A stretch of 64,000 nucleotides of DNA from Cyanobium sp. Tous-M-B4. Its GTDB lineage: Bacteria > Cyanobacteriota > Cyanobacteriia > PCC-6307 > Cyanobiaceae. The position numbers and the translations under genes were made by a program. The notes beneath the pieces were generated by a model that was given only the letters and a program-made list of their open reading frames with translations, ran no database searches and was not told the origin of the DNA. The DNA is taken from NCBI RefSeq assembly GCF_024345395.1, contig NZ_JAGQBA010000001.1:248001-312000 (forward strand), read 5' to 3'. This document shows positions 8,268 to 17,475 of this stretch, in pieces (positions within the stretch are counted from its first letter, which is position 1; every line of letters starts with the position of its first letter).

Positions 8268-9293
8268 ATGGGCCAAATCGATCCAGCCAGTTATCGCTTC
8301 AGTGTGGCCCCGATGATGGACTACACCGATCGGCACTTCCGGGTGCTGATGCGGCAGATCAGCAGGCGCAGCCTGCTTTACACCGAAATGGTGGTAGCCC
8401 AGGCCCTACACCACGCCAGGCAAGCACCCGATGCCAGCGCACCGGGGGGGCGGTTGGAGCGCCTGCTGGGCTTCGATCCGATCGAAAAACCCCTAGCCCT
8501 GCAAGTGGGCGGCGACGATCCTGGCTTGCTGGCTGAGGCCGCTGCCCTGGCGGCTGAATGGGGCTACGACGAAATCAACCTGAATGTGGGCTGCCCCAGC
8601 GAGAAGGTGCAAAAAGGCCGCTTTGGGGCCTGTCTGATGGCCGATCCCCACCAGGTGGCCCGCTGCGTTGCCGCCATGGCCGCCGCCTGCCCTTTGCCAG
8701 TAACGGTCAAACACCGCATCGGCATTGATGAGCGCGACTCCTACGCCGAGTTGCTGGCCTTCGTGGATGCGGTGGCGGCAGCGGGGGCCCAGCGATTTGC
8801 AGTACACGCGCGCAAAGCATGGCTGGAGGGGCTCGATCCCAAACAGAACCGCACGATCCCGCCCCTGCGCTACGACCTGGTGCATGCCCTCAAGCGCGAT
8901 CGACCGCATCTGAGCATCGAATTAAACGGCGGTCTGGAAAGCCTGGACGCCTGCGTGCAGCAGCTCGAATTGGTGGACGGGGCCATGGTGGGTCGGGCTG
9001 CTTATGCCCATCCCCTCCAATGGAGGCAGGTGGACCAGCAGATCTACGCCGACGACAGCCAGCCGCTGGCCACAGCCTCCAGCGTGGTGGGGGGTTTGGT
9101 TGCCTACGCCGAGCAATGGCGCAGTCGAGGCGGACGGCTGTGGCCTATCGCCCGCCACCTAGTGCATGTGGTGGAGGGGGTAAGCGGCGCCAAACGCTGG
9201 CGCCAGCAACTCACCGAAAAAGCAGGGTCAAGGGACGCGGATGCTGGCGTGCTGGCAGCCGCGGCCCTGGCCCTGGCGGAGCGGGGCTACTAG
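8268..9293 (+). CDS. dusA: tRNA-dihydrouridine synthase A
   Basis: A flavoenzyme that reduces specific uridines in tRNA to dihydrouridine. Family motifs are clear: YRFSVAPMMDYTDRHFR at the N-terminus (FMN binding), NLNVGCPSEKVQKGRFGACLM (the cysteine is the proton donor), VTVKHRIGID, FAVHARKAWLEGLDPKQNR, and ELNGGLES near the second FMN-phosphate site. The YTD and ARKAWL forms are typical of DusA rather than DusB or DusC. From 8268 it has 341 residues; an in-frame ATG at 8247 is an alternative but would overlap the divergent flavoprotein start. The stop shares a palindromic CTAG with the gene on the opposite strand. Confidence 0.93.
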   Translation: MGQIDPASYRFSVAPMMDYTDRHFRVLMRQISRRSLLYTEMVVAQALHHARQAPDASAPGGRLERLLGFDPIEKPLALQVGGDDPGLLAEAAALAAEWGYDEINLNVGCPSEKVQKGRFGACLMADPHQVARCVAAMAAACPLPVTVKHRIGIDERDSYAELLAFVDAVAAAGAQRFAVHARKAWLEGLDPKQNRTIPPLRYDLVHALKRDRPHLSIELNGGLESLDACVQQLELVDGAMVGRAAYAHPLQWRQVDQQIYADDSQPLATASSVVGGLVAYAEQWRSRGGRLWPIARHLVHVVEGVSGAKRWRQQLTEKAGSRDADAGVLAAAALALAERGY

Positions 9294-9886
9294 CCCTCGG
9301 CGCCACCGTAGAAGTCGCCGCCACTGCTATCGCCACCGCCACTGCGGCGGCGGCGGGTGCGCCCAGCATCGAAGCTGTCGCCACCAGCAGGATTGCCGGC
9401 GCCATAGCTGCGATCTTCCCAGCCGCGAGCACCGGATCCCCGATCGCCGCCACCGGCATAACCGCCGCCACCACCTGCGTAGCCACCACCTCCTCCTGCT
9501 CCGCCACCACTGCCGCGGTTGTAGCCACCTCCGCCGCCACCTGAGTAGCCACCACCTCCTCCACCTCCGTAACCACCACCGCCCCCGCCATAACCACCCC
9601 GGCGCGGACCACCACCACCAGCTCCGCCGCCACCGCCGCCGCCGGTGCGGGGCTCGGCTTTGTTGATGCGCAGGGGACGACCCATCAGCTCAGCACCCTG
9701 CAATGCCTCAACGGCCTTTGCCTCTGCTGCTTCATCGCCCATCTCAACAAAGGCGAAACCGCGCTTGCGCCCGGTATCCCGTTCAAGGGGTAGGGAACAG
9801 CTAGACACCTCACCGAAGGGTGCAAACAATTCCGCCACGTCTTCCTGCTCAGCGCGGAAGGGAAGGTTGCCGACAAAAATACTCAC
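9290..9886 (-). CDS. RNA-binding RRM protein with glycine-rich tail (cyanobacterial Rbp)
   Basis: About 198 residues. One RNA recognition motif fills residues 1-85 with RNP2-like SIFVGNLPF and RNP1-like KRGFAFVEM. The rest is a low-complexity tail of Gly runs broken by Tyr, Arg and Ser (GGYGGGGGGYGG type). This matches the cyanobacterial Rbp proteins, RNA-binding proteins often induced by cold. I chose the GTG at 9886 because it sets MSIFVGNLPF as the N-terminus, the usual Rbp start; an ATG at 9964 would add 26 residues with no RRM character. That leaves a leader of up to 90 bp after argH. The stop overlaps dusA in a CTAG palindrome. Confidence 0.9.
   Translation of the reverse strand: MSIFVGNLPFRAEQEDVAELFAPFGEVSSCSLPLERDTGRKRGFAFVEMGDEAAEAKAVEALQGAELMGRPLRINKAEPRTGGGGGGGAGGGGPRRGGYGGGGGGYGGGGGGGYSGGGGGGYNRGSGGGAGGGGGYAGGGGGYAGGGDRGSGARGWEDRSYGAGNPAGGDSFDAGRTRRRRSGGGDSSGGDFYGGAEG
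9299..9650 (-). repeat. coding low-complexity repeat (Gly/Tyr-rich tail of the RRM protein)
   Basis: On the plus strand this reads as a run of ccgccacc/ccaccacc units with GTA (Tyr) interruptions. It encodes the glycine-rich tail of the RNA-binding protein. It is coding, not a stand-alone tandem repeat, but units this similar are prone to slippage, so the tail length may vary between strains and assemblies. Confidence 0.75.
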
Positions 9887-9976
9887 GAACTGAAGATCGG
9901 CCGCGGGACCGATGCATGTGGGCCAGTGGGCCACTAACCGATCCACCCTAAGACGACTAGCCAAAGCTGGCTGCTT

Positions 9977-11371
9977 TCAGCAGGCAAGTCGCATCCGAAT
10001 TCGCTGCAACTGCCGCTGAACCTGGTCAAAGCCCGTGCCGCCCTCGCTGCGCCTGGCCGCCACCACCTGCTGGGGAGTGATGGCCTCATAAATGTCGGCT
10101 TCAAAGGCAGGGTGCAGCTGCTGCCAGCGCCCCAGGGGCAGGTCGCGCAGCAGGATTCCCTCAGCCAGGCAGCCCTTCACCAGGCCGCCCACTAACTGGT
10201 AGGCCTCGCGGAAGGGCACCCCTTTAGCCACCAGGTAGTCGGCCACATCGGTGGCGTTGGAGAAATCCGCCGCCACTGCAGCCTCCAGGCGCTGGGGCCG
10301 AAACTCGAGCCCCTCTTCAAACAGGATCGCCATCGCCTCCAGGCAATCGAGGCAGGTGCGCACCCCATCAAACAGGGCCTCCTTGTCTTCCTGGAAATCC
10401 TTGTTGTAGGCGAGGGGCAGGCCCTTGATCATGGTCAGCAAACCCATCAGGTGGCCAAACACCCGGCCGCTCTTACCCCGCACCAGCTCGGGCACATCAG
10501 GGTTCTTTTTCTGGGGCATCAGGCTGCTGCCAGTCGCACAGCGGTCGGTGAGGCCGATAAAGCCAAACTCTTCGCTGGCCCAGAGAATCACCTCCTCACT
10601 GAGCCGGCTTAAGTGCACCAGCACCAAGCTGGCGGCAGCCATGAACTCGACCGCAAAGTCCCTGTCACTAACCGCATCGAGACTATTGGCGTAGATGGTG
10701 TCAAAGCCCAGCTCGGCGGCGGTCTGGCGCCGATCGATGGGCACCGGCGTGCCCGCTAGGGCCGCAGCCCCTAGGGGACAGATGTTCACCCGACCGCGCA
10801 CGTCAGCCAAACGGGCCCGGTCCCGCTCGGCCATCTCGATATAAGCCAGTAGGTGGTGGGCTAGACACACCGGCTGGGCCCGCTGCAGGTGGGTGTAGCC
10901 GGGGATTAAGACCGTGCTGTGCAGCTCAGCCTGAGCCAGCAGGGCCCGCTCGAAGCGCAGCAAGCCCCCGTCAATGGCATCAATTTGGCCGCGTAGCCAC
11001 AGACGCAGGTCAGTGCCCACCTGGTCGTTGCGACTGCGGCCAGTGTGCAGTTTCTTGCCCAGGGGGCCGAGCAACTCAATCAGACGCCGCTCAACGGCGA
11101 AGTGCACATCTTCAGCCTCCAGGCCGGGATTGAACTCGCCCCTGGCTGCCTCGGCTCTGACATTTTCCAGGCCCTCGATCAACTGAACCGCCTCGCTCTC
11201 GCTGATCACAGCGCAACTGCCCAACATGCGGGCATGGGCGATGGAGCCGTCCAGGTCTTGCTGCAACAGGGTGATGTCAAAACCGATCGAAGCGTTGAAG
11301 CGCTCGATCGCCGGATGCAGGCCCTGCTCGAAGCGCTGGCTCCAGGTAGACGCGGTGGAATCAACAGCCAT
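9977..11371 (-). CDS. argH: argininosuccinate lyase
   Basis: A 464-residue ArgH that splits argininosuccinate into arginine and fumarate, the last step of arginine synthesis. It shows the superfamily signature [12 protein letters not shown] near residue 290, carrying the catalytic serine loop, plus [10 protein letters not shown] near 108 and [11 protein letters not shown] near 162, the conserved regions C1 and C2 of the lyase superfamily. Length is normal. ArgG, the preceding enzyme of the pathway, is encoded at 42546. The gene follows the PP2C phosphatase gene with a 32-bp gap in a long minus-strand run, and 90 bp separate it from the RRM gene downstream. Confidence 0.96.
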   Translation of the reverse strand: MAVDSTASTWSQRFEQGLHPAIERFNASIGFDITLLQQDLDGSIAHARMLGSCAVISESEAVQLIEGLENVRAEAARGEFNPGLEAEDVHFAVERRLIELLGPLGKKLHTGRSRNDQVGTDLRLWLRGQIDAIDGGLLRFERALLAQAELHSTVLIPGYTHLQRAQPVCLAHHLLAYIEMAERDRARLADVRGRVNICPLGAAALAGTPVPIDRRQTAAELGFDTIYANSLDAVSDRDFAVEFMAAASLVLVHLSRLSEEVILWASEEFGFIGLTDRCATGSSLMPQKKNPDVPELVRGKSGRVFGHLMGLLTMIKGLPLAYNKDFQEDKEALFDGVRTCLDCLEAMAILFEEGLEFRPQRLEAAVAADFSNATDVADYLVAKGVPFREAYQLVGGLVKGCLAEGILLRDLPLGRWQQLHPAFEADIYEAITPQQVVAARRSEGGTGFDQVQRQLQRIRMRLAC

Positions 11372-11403
11372 TCGGGGCTCGGCGGGCGGCGCTAGGCAGG
11401 GAA

Positions 11404-12795
11404 TCAGCTTGGCAGGGAGGGCAGCATCAGCTCCTCCTTCACCTTGAGCACCACCATCGAAGCGTCATCGTCGAGCTGCCGGTCTGCCCCCACGAAGCGA
11501 TCCAAGCGGGCAAACAGCTGGTCGAGAATCCCCTGAGCGCCGATGCCGGAGCGGCAGGCCGCCTGCAACTGGCGCACCAACCGCTCCTCGTCGAAGCGCT
11601 CGCCGCTGAAGCCGGTGGCCTCGGTCACCCCGTCGGTGTAATAGAGCAGCACATCGCCTGGATCCAGCACGATTTGCTCAAGGCCGTAATCGGCTTCGCT
11701 CTGCAAACCAATCAGCAGGCCTGGGGCGTCAAGGCGCTCCACCTGGTTGCGCTGGCGCCGCCAGATCAAGGGCGGATTGTGAGCCGCATTGGCGTAGCGC
11801 AGCAGGTGGGTGCGGGGGTCGTAATCGGAATAAAAGAGGGTCACAAAACGGTGCGACTGGGCCAGGTCTTCCTGGGCCAGCTGGTTGAGGTCGTGAAGGA
11901 TGCGCTCGGGGGAGTGGCCGCTCAGCACCTCGGCCCGCAACATGCCGCGCAGCATGGTCATCAGCAGACTTGCCGGCACCCCTTTACCCATCACATCGCC
12001 CATCACCAGCGCCCAGCGAGCCTGTTCGCGGCGGCGGCCCAGCAGCTGGGGGCGGGTGGGGATGAAGTCGTAATAGTCACCGCCCACCTGAAAGGCAGGG
12101 CGGCAACGGGCTGCCAGCTCAACGCCATCGATCACCGGGCAGTGGTCGGGCAGCAGCTGGGCCTGGATTTCAGCACCGATGCTGAGCTGGCGATCGAGCC
12201 GCTCATGGCGCCGCATGGTCTGAAGCAGGGCCTCGTTTTCCAGAGCGACGGCACTGAGATCAGCCACCAGCTGCAGGTGGCGGCGATGCACCTCGCTCCA
12301 GGCAAAGCCCTGCCGATTGCTGAAGATATAGAGGCGGCCTCGCTGCAGGCTGCGGGAAACTACCGATGTGGCCACCACCTGGGCTCCACCCAGCAGCCGG
12401 CCCACCCGCTGATCAAGCAAGGCCGCCACGGCCGCATCACCGCTGAGAGCTGCCAACTCCCCATCCGCCAACGCCGCCAACTGGCGCACCAGCTCGGCGC
12501 AGGGCTCCGCCGGCGTGGCCTGCAGATACTCGCGCCAGAGGCGACCATCCTCGTGGAACACCACCAGCAGAGCCCCCTCTGCTTCCACCAGCCGGGCCGC
12601 CACCAGCGGCACCAGCTCCAGAAAGCGGCCCAGATTGGTGAAACTGCGCAGGGCAAAAGCCAGGGAAGCCAGCAGCTCCTGGTTGCGCCGCTGCTCCCGG
12701 CTGAGGCTGTCGAGTAGCTGCCGCAGCGAGGCTGCAGCCGACAACAGGGCCGGACCCTGGGGAGAAACCGGATGGGGGGGCGGCTTGTTGCTCAC
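11404..12795 (-). CDS. GAF-like sensor plus PP2C (RsbU/SpoIIE) serine phosphatase
   Basis: 463 residues from a GTG start. An N-terminal helical segment (about residues 15-50) and a GAF-like domain (about 55-195) precede an RsbU/SpoIIE-type PP2C phosphatase domain. Metal-site motifs are intact: [11 protein letters not shown] near 236, [25 protein letters not shown] and [11 protein letters not shown] at the end. Such enzymes usually dephosphorylate anti-sigma-factor antagonists in partner-switching systems. No antagonist (STAS) or kinase gene lies in the window, so the partner is unknown. It sits between ftsY and argH, the position I remember for its homolog in marine picocyanobacteria, which suggests a conserved core role. 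Confidence 0.88.
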   Translation of the reverse strand: MSNKPPPHPVSPQGPALLSAAASLRQLLDSLSREQRRNQELLASLAFALRSFTNLGRFLELVPLVAARLVEAEGALLVVFHEDGRLWREYLQATPAEPCAELVRQLAALADGELAALSGDAAVAALLDQRVGRLLGGAQVVATSVVSRSLQRGRLYIFSNRQGFAWSEVHRRHLQLVADLSAVALENEALLQTMRRHERLDRQLSIGAEIQAQLLPDHCPVIDGVELAARCRPAFQVGGDYYDFIPTRPQLLGRRREQARWALVMGDVMGKGVPASLLMTMLRGMLRAEVLSGHSPERILHDLNQLAQEDLAQSHRFVTLFYSDYDPRTHLLRYANAAHNPPLIWRRQRNQVERLDAPGLLIGLQSEADYGLEQIVLDPGDVLLYYTDGVTEATGFSGERFDEERLVRQLQAACRSGIGAQGILDQLFARLDRFVGADRQLDDDASMVVLKVKEELMLPSLPS

Positions 12796-12879
12796 CGATT
12801 GGGCACGGTGCGGCCGCGGCGGTTTCGCAAGATAGCGGCGACGCAGGCAAGTGACCTACCGGCAAAGGCAAGCAGGACC

Positions 12880-14361
12880 TCAGCGAGCCAGCAAGGCCTC
12901 AACAAACTCAAAGCTGTTAAAGGGCCGCAGGTCGCGAATACCCTCACCAGCGCCAATGAAACGGATTGGCAGCCCGGCTTCAGAGGCGACGGCCAGGGCC
13001 ACACCACCGCGGGCGCTGCCATCGAGCTTGGTGAGCACCACGCCGGTTAGGCCGGCGGCCTTGGCAAAAGCCATCGCCTGACGCAGGCCGTTTTGACCCT
13101 GGCTGGCATCCAGCACCAACAGCGACTCCACCACCGCCTCCGGCGCCAGCTTGTCGACAATCCTGCGCACCTTGCTGAGCTCCTCCATCAAGTTGTGCTT
13201 GGTCTGCAGCCGGCCAGCCGTATCCACCAACACCAGCTCAGTGCCCTTGGCCTGGGCAGCACCGATGGCGTCGTAAACGACGGCCGCTGGATCGGCATTG
13301 GCGCTGGGATTGGCGATCACCGGCACCTTGCTGCGCTCACCCCACACCTGCACCTGCTGCACCGCCGCGGCCCGGAAGGTGTCAGCAGCAGCGATCAGGC
13401 AGCTATAGCCGCTGCGCACCGCCAAGTTGGCCAGCTTGCCGAGCGTGGTCGTCTTACCAACGCCGTTTACCCCCACCAACAGCCACACGTTGAGCTGCTC
13501 GCGGCGGGGGGCTAGCAGGGGCTGGCCACTGGCCTCGATCGGTTGGTCGAGGATGGCGCGCAGCTGCTCCTTAAGGAAGCGCAGGCCTTCGGCGGGATCC
13601 ACCACCTCCTGATTGAGCCGCTGGCGAAGGGCGCCAAGGGCCCGGTCGGTGGCCTCCACCCCAACGTCTGCCCGCAGCAGGGTGGTTTCCAGACCATCAA
13701 CCACCTCTGGCGTGAGCGGGTCATCACCGAGGTTGTCGAGCAGTTGGGTGACCAAGCCCTGGCGGGTTTTCTCGAGGCCCTGGCGCAAACGAGCCAGCCA
13801 GTCGATCTCCTCAAGCGACACCTGATCAACCCGCTTGCCCTGGGCCGCGAGCACCTCAGCCGACCAGGTGAAGGTGGTGTCGAAAGCGCCCAGGCTGGGC
13901 TCAGCTAGCTCTGGCGCTGCAGGGGCTTCAAGGGCAGGAGCCTCTGACGCGGTGATCGCCTGTTGGCGTTCAGCCCGCTGGGCCGCTGCCTGCTCCAGCA
14001 GGGAAAGGGGCGCTGCCACTGGAGTGGCCGCTTGGGCAACCTGCTCAAGATCCTGCTCAAGTACCTGTTCGGGTTGCTGTGAATTGACCTGTACAGGCTG
14101 TACAGAATCCGGGAGAGGGGACTCAGCGGCAGATTCGGCCTCAAGCTGCAGCCGCTTTTGCTCCTCCTGCTGGGCTTTGAGGCGGGCATAGGCCTGGCGG
14201 GCCCATTCCAGCGCCTCAGCGTTGGGATCGGACGAACTCTCAAGCGGCTGTTCTGGAGCCTGGTCTGGAGCCTGACCCGAAACCTGTTCAGAAGCTGGCG
14301 CCGGGGTTGCTGATGGGTCAGCTGGAGATGGGCCGGTGCGATTAAACCAGTCGTAAACCAT
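12880..14361 (-). CDS. ftsY: signal recognition particle receptor FtsY
   Basis: A 493-residue FtsY, the membrane-associated receptor that docks SRP-ribosome complexes for co-translational insertion. The first 190 residues are an acidic/Gln/Pro/Ala-rich A domain of low complexity. The NG domain follows, with GVNGVGKTTTLGKLA (G1), ADTFRAAAVQQ (SRP insertion box), LVDTAGRLQTKHNLMEEL (G3), LTKLDGSARGGVAL (G4) and FIGAGEGIRDLRPF near the end. It is the longest gene of the minus-strand run nusB-ftsY-PP2C-argH and starts 8 bp after the nusB stop. Confidence 0.96.
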   Translation of the reverse strand: MVYDWFNRTGPSPADPSATPAPASEQVSGQAPDQAPEQPLESSSDPNAEALEWARQAYARLKAQQEEQKRLQLEAESAAESPLPDSVQPVQVNSQQPEQVLEQDLEQVAQAATPVAAPLSLLEQAAAQRAERQQAITASEAPALEAPAAPELAEPSLGAFDTTFTWSAEVLAAQGKRVDQVSLEEIDWLARLRQGLEKTRQGLVTQLLDNLGDDPLTPEVVDGLETTLLRADVGVEATDRALGALRQRLNQEVVDPAEGLRFLKEQLRAILDQPIEASGQPLLAPRREQLNVWLLVGVNGVGKTTTLGKLANLAVRSGYSCLIAAADTFRAAAVQQVQVWGERSKVPVIANPSANADPAAVVYDAIGAAQAKGTELVLVDTAGRLQTKHNLMEELSKVRRIVDKLAPEAVVESLLVLDASQGQNGLRQAMAFAKAAGLTGVVLTKLDGSARGGVALAVASEAGLPIRFIGAGEGIRDLRPFNSFEFVEALLAR

Positions 14362-14369
14362 GGCTTTGC

Positions 14370-15008
14370 TCAGGCCTCCGCCGCTGAACGAGCTGCCGTG
14401 AAGCGCCGCAGCACCCCGTTGATCATGCGGCGGCCCTGCTCATCGCTATAGCGATTGGCTAACTCCACAGCTTCGTTACAGGCCACGGCAGGAGGGGTGC
14501 GGAAGCTCTCGAGGTCTACGGCGGCTAGCCGCAGGATGTCCCGATCGATGCGGGGCAGGCGAGTAAGACGCCACCCTTCCATCACACGATCGAGCCGCTC
14601 ATCGATCGCCTGACGGTCGCGCAGCACGGCCTCAACCCGGGCAATGGCGCCGAGGCGCACCTCTTCTTGGTCGGCCAGCATCAGCAGCCGGGGCAACTCC
14701 AGACTTGCAGAGAGGCGGTTAAGGGCCTGTTCAGCCGCGACTAGGCCGGCGTTGAGGTGCTGGCGCACCCGGGGCAACTGCTGCTCACCCTGCTCCTGCA
14801 ACTCGCTATCAAGCAGTTGCTGCTGGGCGGTCTGCAGGTCTTCAGCGGAGCGATCCAGAGACTCACGCACGTCCTGGCTGAGGGTGGCGAGCACCTGCTG
14901 CAACAGGCCCTCCATGCCAGTTGGCAGGGCCGGGGCAGACGAACCGCGATCACTGGTCTGACCAAGCATCAGCAGGGCCAGTTCACGGGAGAGGGTGCGG
15001 CTCTGCAT
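14370..15008 (-). CDS. nusB: transcription antitermination factor NusB
   Basis: 212 residues, longer than the roughly 140 of E. coli NusB because of an N-terminal helical extension with an insertion, which is usual in cyanobacteria. The first residues SRELALLMLGQ correspond to the first NusB helix. The core is recognisable from about residue 130: DRDILRLAAVDLESF, the invariant NEAVELANRYSDEQGRRMINGVLRR, which in the family contacts boxA RNA and NusE. NusB supports antitermination in rRNA operons. It lies directly between the DUF502 gene (15-bp gap) and ftsY (8-bp gap). Confidence 0.92.
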   Translation of the reverse strand: MQSRTLSRELALLMLGQTSDRGSSAPALPTGMEGLLQQVLATLSQDVRESLDRSAEDLQTAQQQLLDSELQEQGEQQLPRVRQHLNAGLVAAEQALNRLSASLELPRLLMLADQEEVRLGAIARVEAVLRDRQAIDERLDRVMEGWRLTRLPRIDRDILRLAAVDLESFRTPPAVACNEAVELANRYSDEQGRRMINGVLRRFTAARSAAEA

Positions 15009-15023
15009 CAGGTGGGTTCTGCC

Positions 15024-15749
15024 TCAGGAAAGTTGGGGAGTGCGCAGCTGGGCCAGCAGGCTGGAGAAGCTGCGATTGGGGGTGGAGCGCTCGTCGGGGT
15101 TGACGATGCCGGCGGAAATGATTGTGCGGAAAGCATCCTCCACCGAGATCTCGAGATCCTTAACAGAACCCTCTGGCACAACGGTGTACCAGCCGGTGGT
15201 TGGATTCGGCGCGGTGGGAATGAACACACTCAGCATTGGCTCGGTGAAGCCTGCCTGCAGGGCAGAGCCGATCGCGCCAGTCACAAAGCCCAGGGCGTAG
15301 AGACCCTCGCGTGGATACTCGACCAGCACGACCCGACGAAACTTGCTGGAGTTGCCCTGGAGAAAAGTTTCGAGCAGCTGCTTGAGGGTTTTGTAAACCG
15401 AGCCAGCTAGGGGGATGCGCAGCAGGGTCCCTTCGCCAAACTCAAGCAGCCAGCGACCAACAATGTTGCGGGCCATCAGGCCGATCAACAGGATGCCGAG
15501 CAGGGGCACCAGTAGGCCAACGCCCAGGTTGATCAGCTCCTGCAACACCGGATTGAGGGTGTTGAAGGGATTGAACTGCTTTGGGATAGAGGTGAGAAAC
15601 GCCAGCACGAAACGGCTCACCGTGGTGCCCAGCCAGATCGTGGTTGCCAGTGGAATCACCACCAGCAAACCAGCGATCAAATCGTTCTTGAGATCGGATT
15701 GAAGCCGATCCCCTAGGGGCTGATCCGATCTGGGGCTGGATTGAACCAA
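15024..15749 (-). CDS. DUF502-family membrane protein
   Basis: About 241 residues of the DUF502 family, function unknown. Two hydrophobic segments are visible (LIAGLLVVIPLATTIWLGTT and LGVGLLVPLLGILLIGLM), followed by a soluble part with PLAGSVYKTLKQLLETF, FRRVVLVEYPREGLYALGFVTG and the family's FIPTAPNPTTGWYTVVP near the C-terminus. I prefer the TTG at 15749, giving MVQSSPRSDQ; an in-frame TTG at 15779 would add 10 residues. No ATG is available near the N-terminus. Its place upstream of nusB-ftsY matches the order I recall for marine picocyanobacteria. Confidence 0.85.
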   Translation of the reverse strand: MVQSSPRSDQPLGDRLQSDLKNDLIAGLLVVIPLATTIWLGTTVSRFVLAFLTSIPKQFNPFNTLNPVLQELINLGVGLLVPLLGILLIGLMARNIVGRWLLEFGEGTLLRIPLAGSVYKTLKQLLETFLQGNSSKFRRVVLVEYPREGLYALGFVTGAIGSALQAGFTEPMLSVFIPTAPNPTTGWYTVVPEGSVKDLEISVEDAFRTIISAGIVNPDERSTPNRSFSSLLAQLRTPQLS

Positions 15750-15805
15750 GTGACAATCCGGAGATCCGGCCTTCAGCAATCTGCTTTCAACTTAGCCAGC
15801 CGGCC

Positions 15806-16456
15806 TCACAGCAGGGCCACTAAGGCCAGAAGCACGAAGCCAATGGCCAGCACAACTGCTGTACCAGTGCCGCCGTAACGACGCTGGTTGACCGTGAGAT
15901 CGCGAGCGCGCTGTTGCTGCTGCAGCTGACCTTCGGCCTGCTGCAACTGGCGCTGCATGAAACTCTTAGCAGCCGCCTGCTGCTGCTCCGGAGTGGCATC
16001 AGCGGGGATCTGACCGGCCTGGGCGGCCTGGGCAATCAATTGGTTAATTACCTGGGGATTGTCCATTTGGGCGCGGGCCATTTCCAGCTGACCCTTGCGA
16101 GCAGCCAGCTGCTGGTCTGCCTGTTCGGAGAGGCTGCGGTCGCCGCTGATTGAAACCGGCACCGCCACGACCAGGGCAAGGGCCAGCAGGATGCTCACTA
16201 CGGCCACAAGCCAGCGCAGCGGGGTGCGGCCAGCGGCCGGATGGTCGATGCGACTGCCAAATAGCATCAGCAGCAAACCAACTAAGGCCATCGGTGACTG
16301 GTTGACCAGCCGATCCATCAGCAGCTGGCGATATCCCTCTTCAGCCCAGTTCCAAGAGCCCAGCAGCACCAGCAACTGCAGGGCCAGCAACACGACCAGG
16401 GTGAGGCCGAGCCAACGCAACAGGTGGCCCAGGCGGCCGAAGGAAGCAGTGCTCAC
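15806..16456 (-). CDS. HpsJ-like membrane protein
   Basis: About 216 residues from the GTG at 16456, which gives MSTASFGRLG and avoids overlap with the divergent queG. It has four hydrophobic segments: two in the first 80 residues, one near 90-110 (LLALALVVAVPV) and one at the very C-terminus (AVVLAIGFVLLALVALL). A Gln/Ala-rich, probably coiled-coil stretch lies between the last two (KGQLEMARAQ and QAEGQLQQQQRARD). It resembles proteins named HpsJ, first linked to hormogonium polysaccharide secretion in filamentous cyanobacteria. In a unicellular strain that role would differ, and I cannot assign one. Confidence 0.7.
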   Translation of the reverse strand: MSTASFGRLGHLLRWLGLTLVVLLALQLLVLLGSWNWAEEGYRQLLMDRLVNQSPMALVGLLLMLFGSRIDHPAAGRTPLRWLVAVVSILLALALVVAVPVSISGDRSLSEQADQQLAARKGQLEMARAQMDNPQVINQLIAQAAQAGQIPADATPEQQQAAAKSFMQRQLQQAEGQLQQQQRARDLTVNQRRYGGTGTAVVLAIGFVLLALVALL

Positions 16457-16503
16457 AGAAGGGTCTCGCGGCAGATTTAGACAACGGCGCAACTGTACGG
16501 GCG

Positions 16504-17451
16504 ATGACGCTGAACGCCCATCACGACCTTGCACTCCGTTTAAAACAGCAAGCCCAGCAGCTTGGCTTTGACCCTGTGGGCCTCGCCGCCGTGCCTGCCG
16601 GAGAGCGCCTAGGCCTGCGAACGGCGGCCCTGGAGCGCTGGCTGGCAGCGGGCTATCAAGCCGACATGGCCTGGATGGCCGACCCGCGCCGGCGCGCGGT
16701 GGAGCAACTGCTGCCCGGGGTGCGCAGCCTGCTGGCGGTTGGCCTCAACTACTACGTGGAGGCCGATCGGGCACCGGGGGCGCTCAAGGTGGCCCGCTAC
16801 GGCTGGGGGCGGGACTACCACCGGGTGATCGATGGCCGCCTGCGCCAGCTGGGTCGCTGGCTGGAGCAGCAGGTGCCTGGGGTGGGTTGGCGGGCCTGCG
16901 TCGACAGTGCACCGCTGATGGATAAGGCCTGGGCCGAGCAGGCCGGGCTGGGCTGGATTGGCAAAAACGGCAACCTGATCAATCGCGAGCGGGGCTCCTG
17001 GCTACTGCTGGGCCACCTGCTCACCACCTTGGAGCTGCCTGCCGATGCTGCCGCCACACCCCTTTGCGGCAGCTGCAGCCGCTGCCTGCCTGCCTGTCCC
17101 ACCGGCGCCATCACCGAGCCCTTCGTGGTGGACAGCCGCCGCTGCCTGGCCTTTCACACCATCGAAAACCGCGATCCCGAACTGCCGCAAGCGATCACCA
17201 GCAAATTGGCGGGCTGGGTCGCCGGCTGCGACATCTGCCAGGACGTGTGTCCCTGGAATCAACAGCCGCTGCGAAGCAGTGAAGATACGGATTTGCAGCC
17301 CCGGCCCTGGCTGCTGAACCTGCAGGCCGAGGAAGCCCTGGGATGGAGCGACTCCGACTGGGATACCAAGCTGCGAGCCTCGGCCCTGCGCCGACTCAAA
17401 CCCTGGATGTGGCGGCGCAACCTGCGGGCCAGCCGGAGCGGCACTGCCTAG
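16504..17451 (+). CDS. queG: epoxyqueuosine reductase
   Basis: A 315-residue QueG, the cobalamin-dependent iron-sulfur enzyme for the last step of queuosine modification in tRNA. It contains two ferredoxin-like [4Fe-4S] sites: CGSCSRCLPACPTGAI near 190, and further on CDICQDVCPWN. The region MDKAWAEQAGLGWIGKNGNLI is typical of QueG. Ends just after the cluster domain, so the HEAT-like C-terminal extension of some homologs is short or absent. The ATG lies 48 bp from the divergent HpsJ-like gene, and the TPR gene follows 25 bp downstream. Confidence 0.94.
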   Translation: MTLNAHHDLALRLKQQAQQLGFDPVGLAAVPAGERLGLRTAALERWLAAGYQADMAWMADPRRRAVEQLLPGVRSLLAVGLNYYVEADRAPGALKVARYGWGRDYHRVIDGRLRQLGRWLEQQVPGVGWRACVDSAPLMDKAWAEQAGLGWIGKNGNLINRERGSWLLLGHLLTTLELPADAAATPLCGSCSRCLPACPTGAITEPFVVDSRRCLAFHTIENRDPELPQAITSKLAGWVAGCDICQDVCPWNQQPLRSSEDTDLQPRPWLLNLQAEEALGWSDSDWDTKLRASALRRLKPWMWRRNLRASRSGTA

Positions 17452-17475
17452 GCTGGCCAAACCCGTCTCCCCGTA

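Noticed and set aside
9299-9650. CRISPR- or minisatellite-like repeat
   Set aside because: The repeat is in frame and encodes the Gly/Tyr tail of an RNA-binding protein; there are no spacers.
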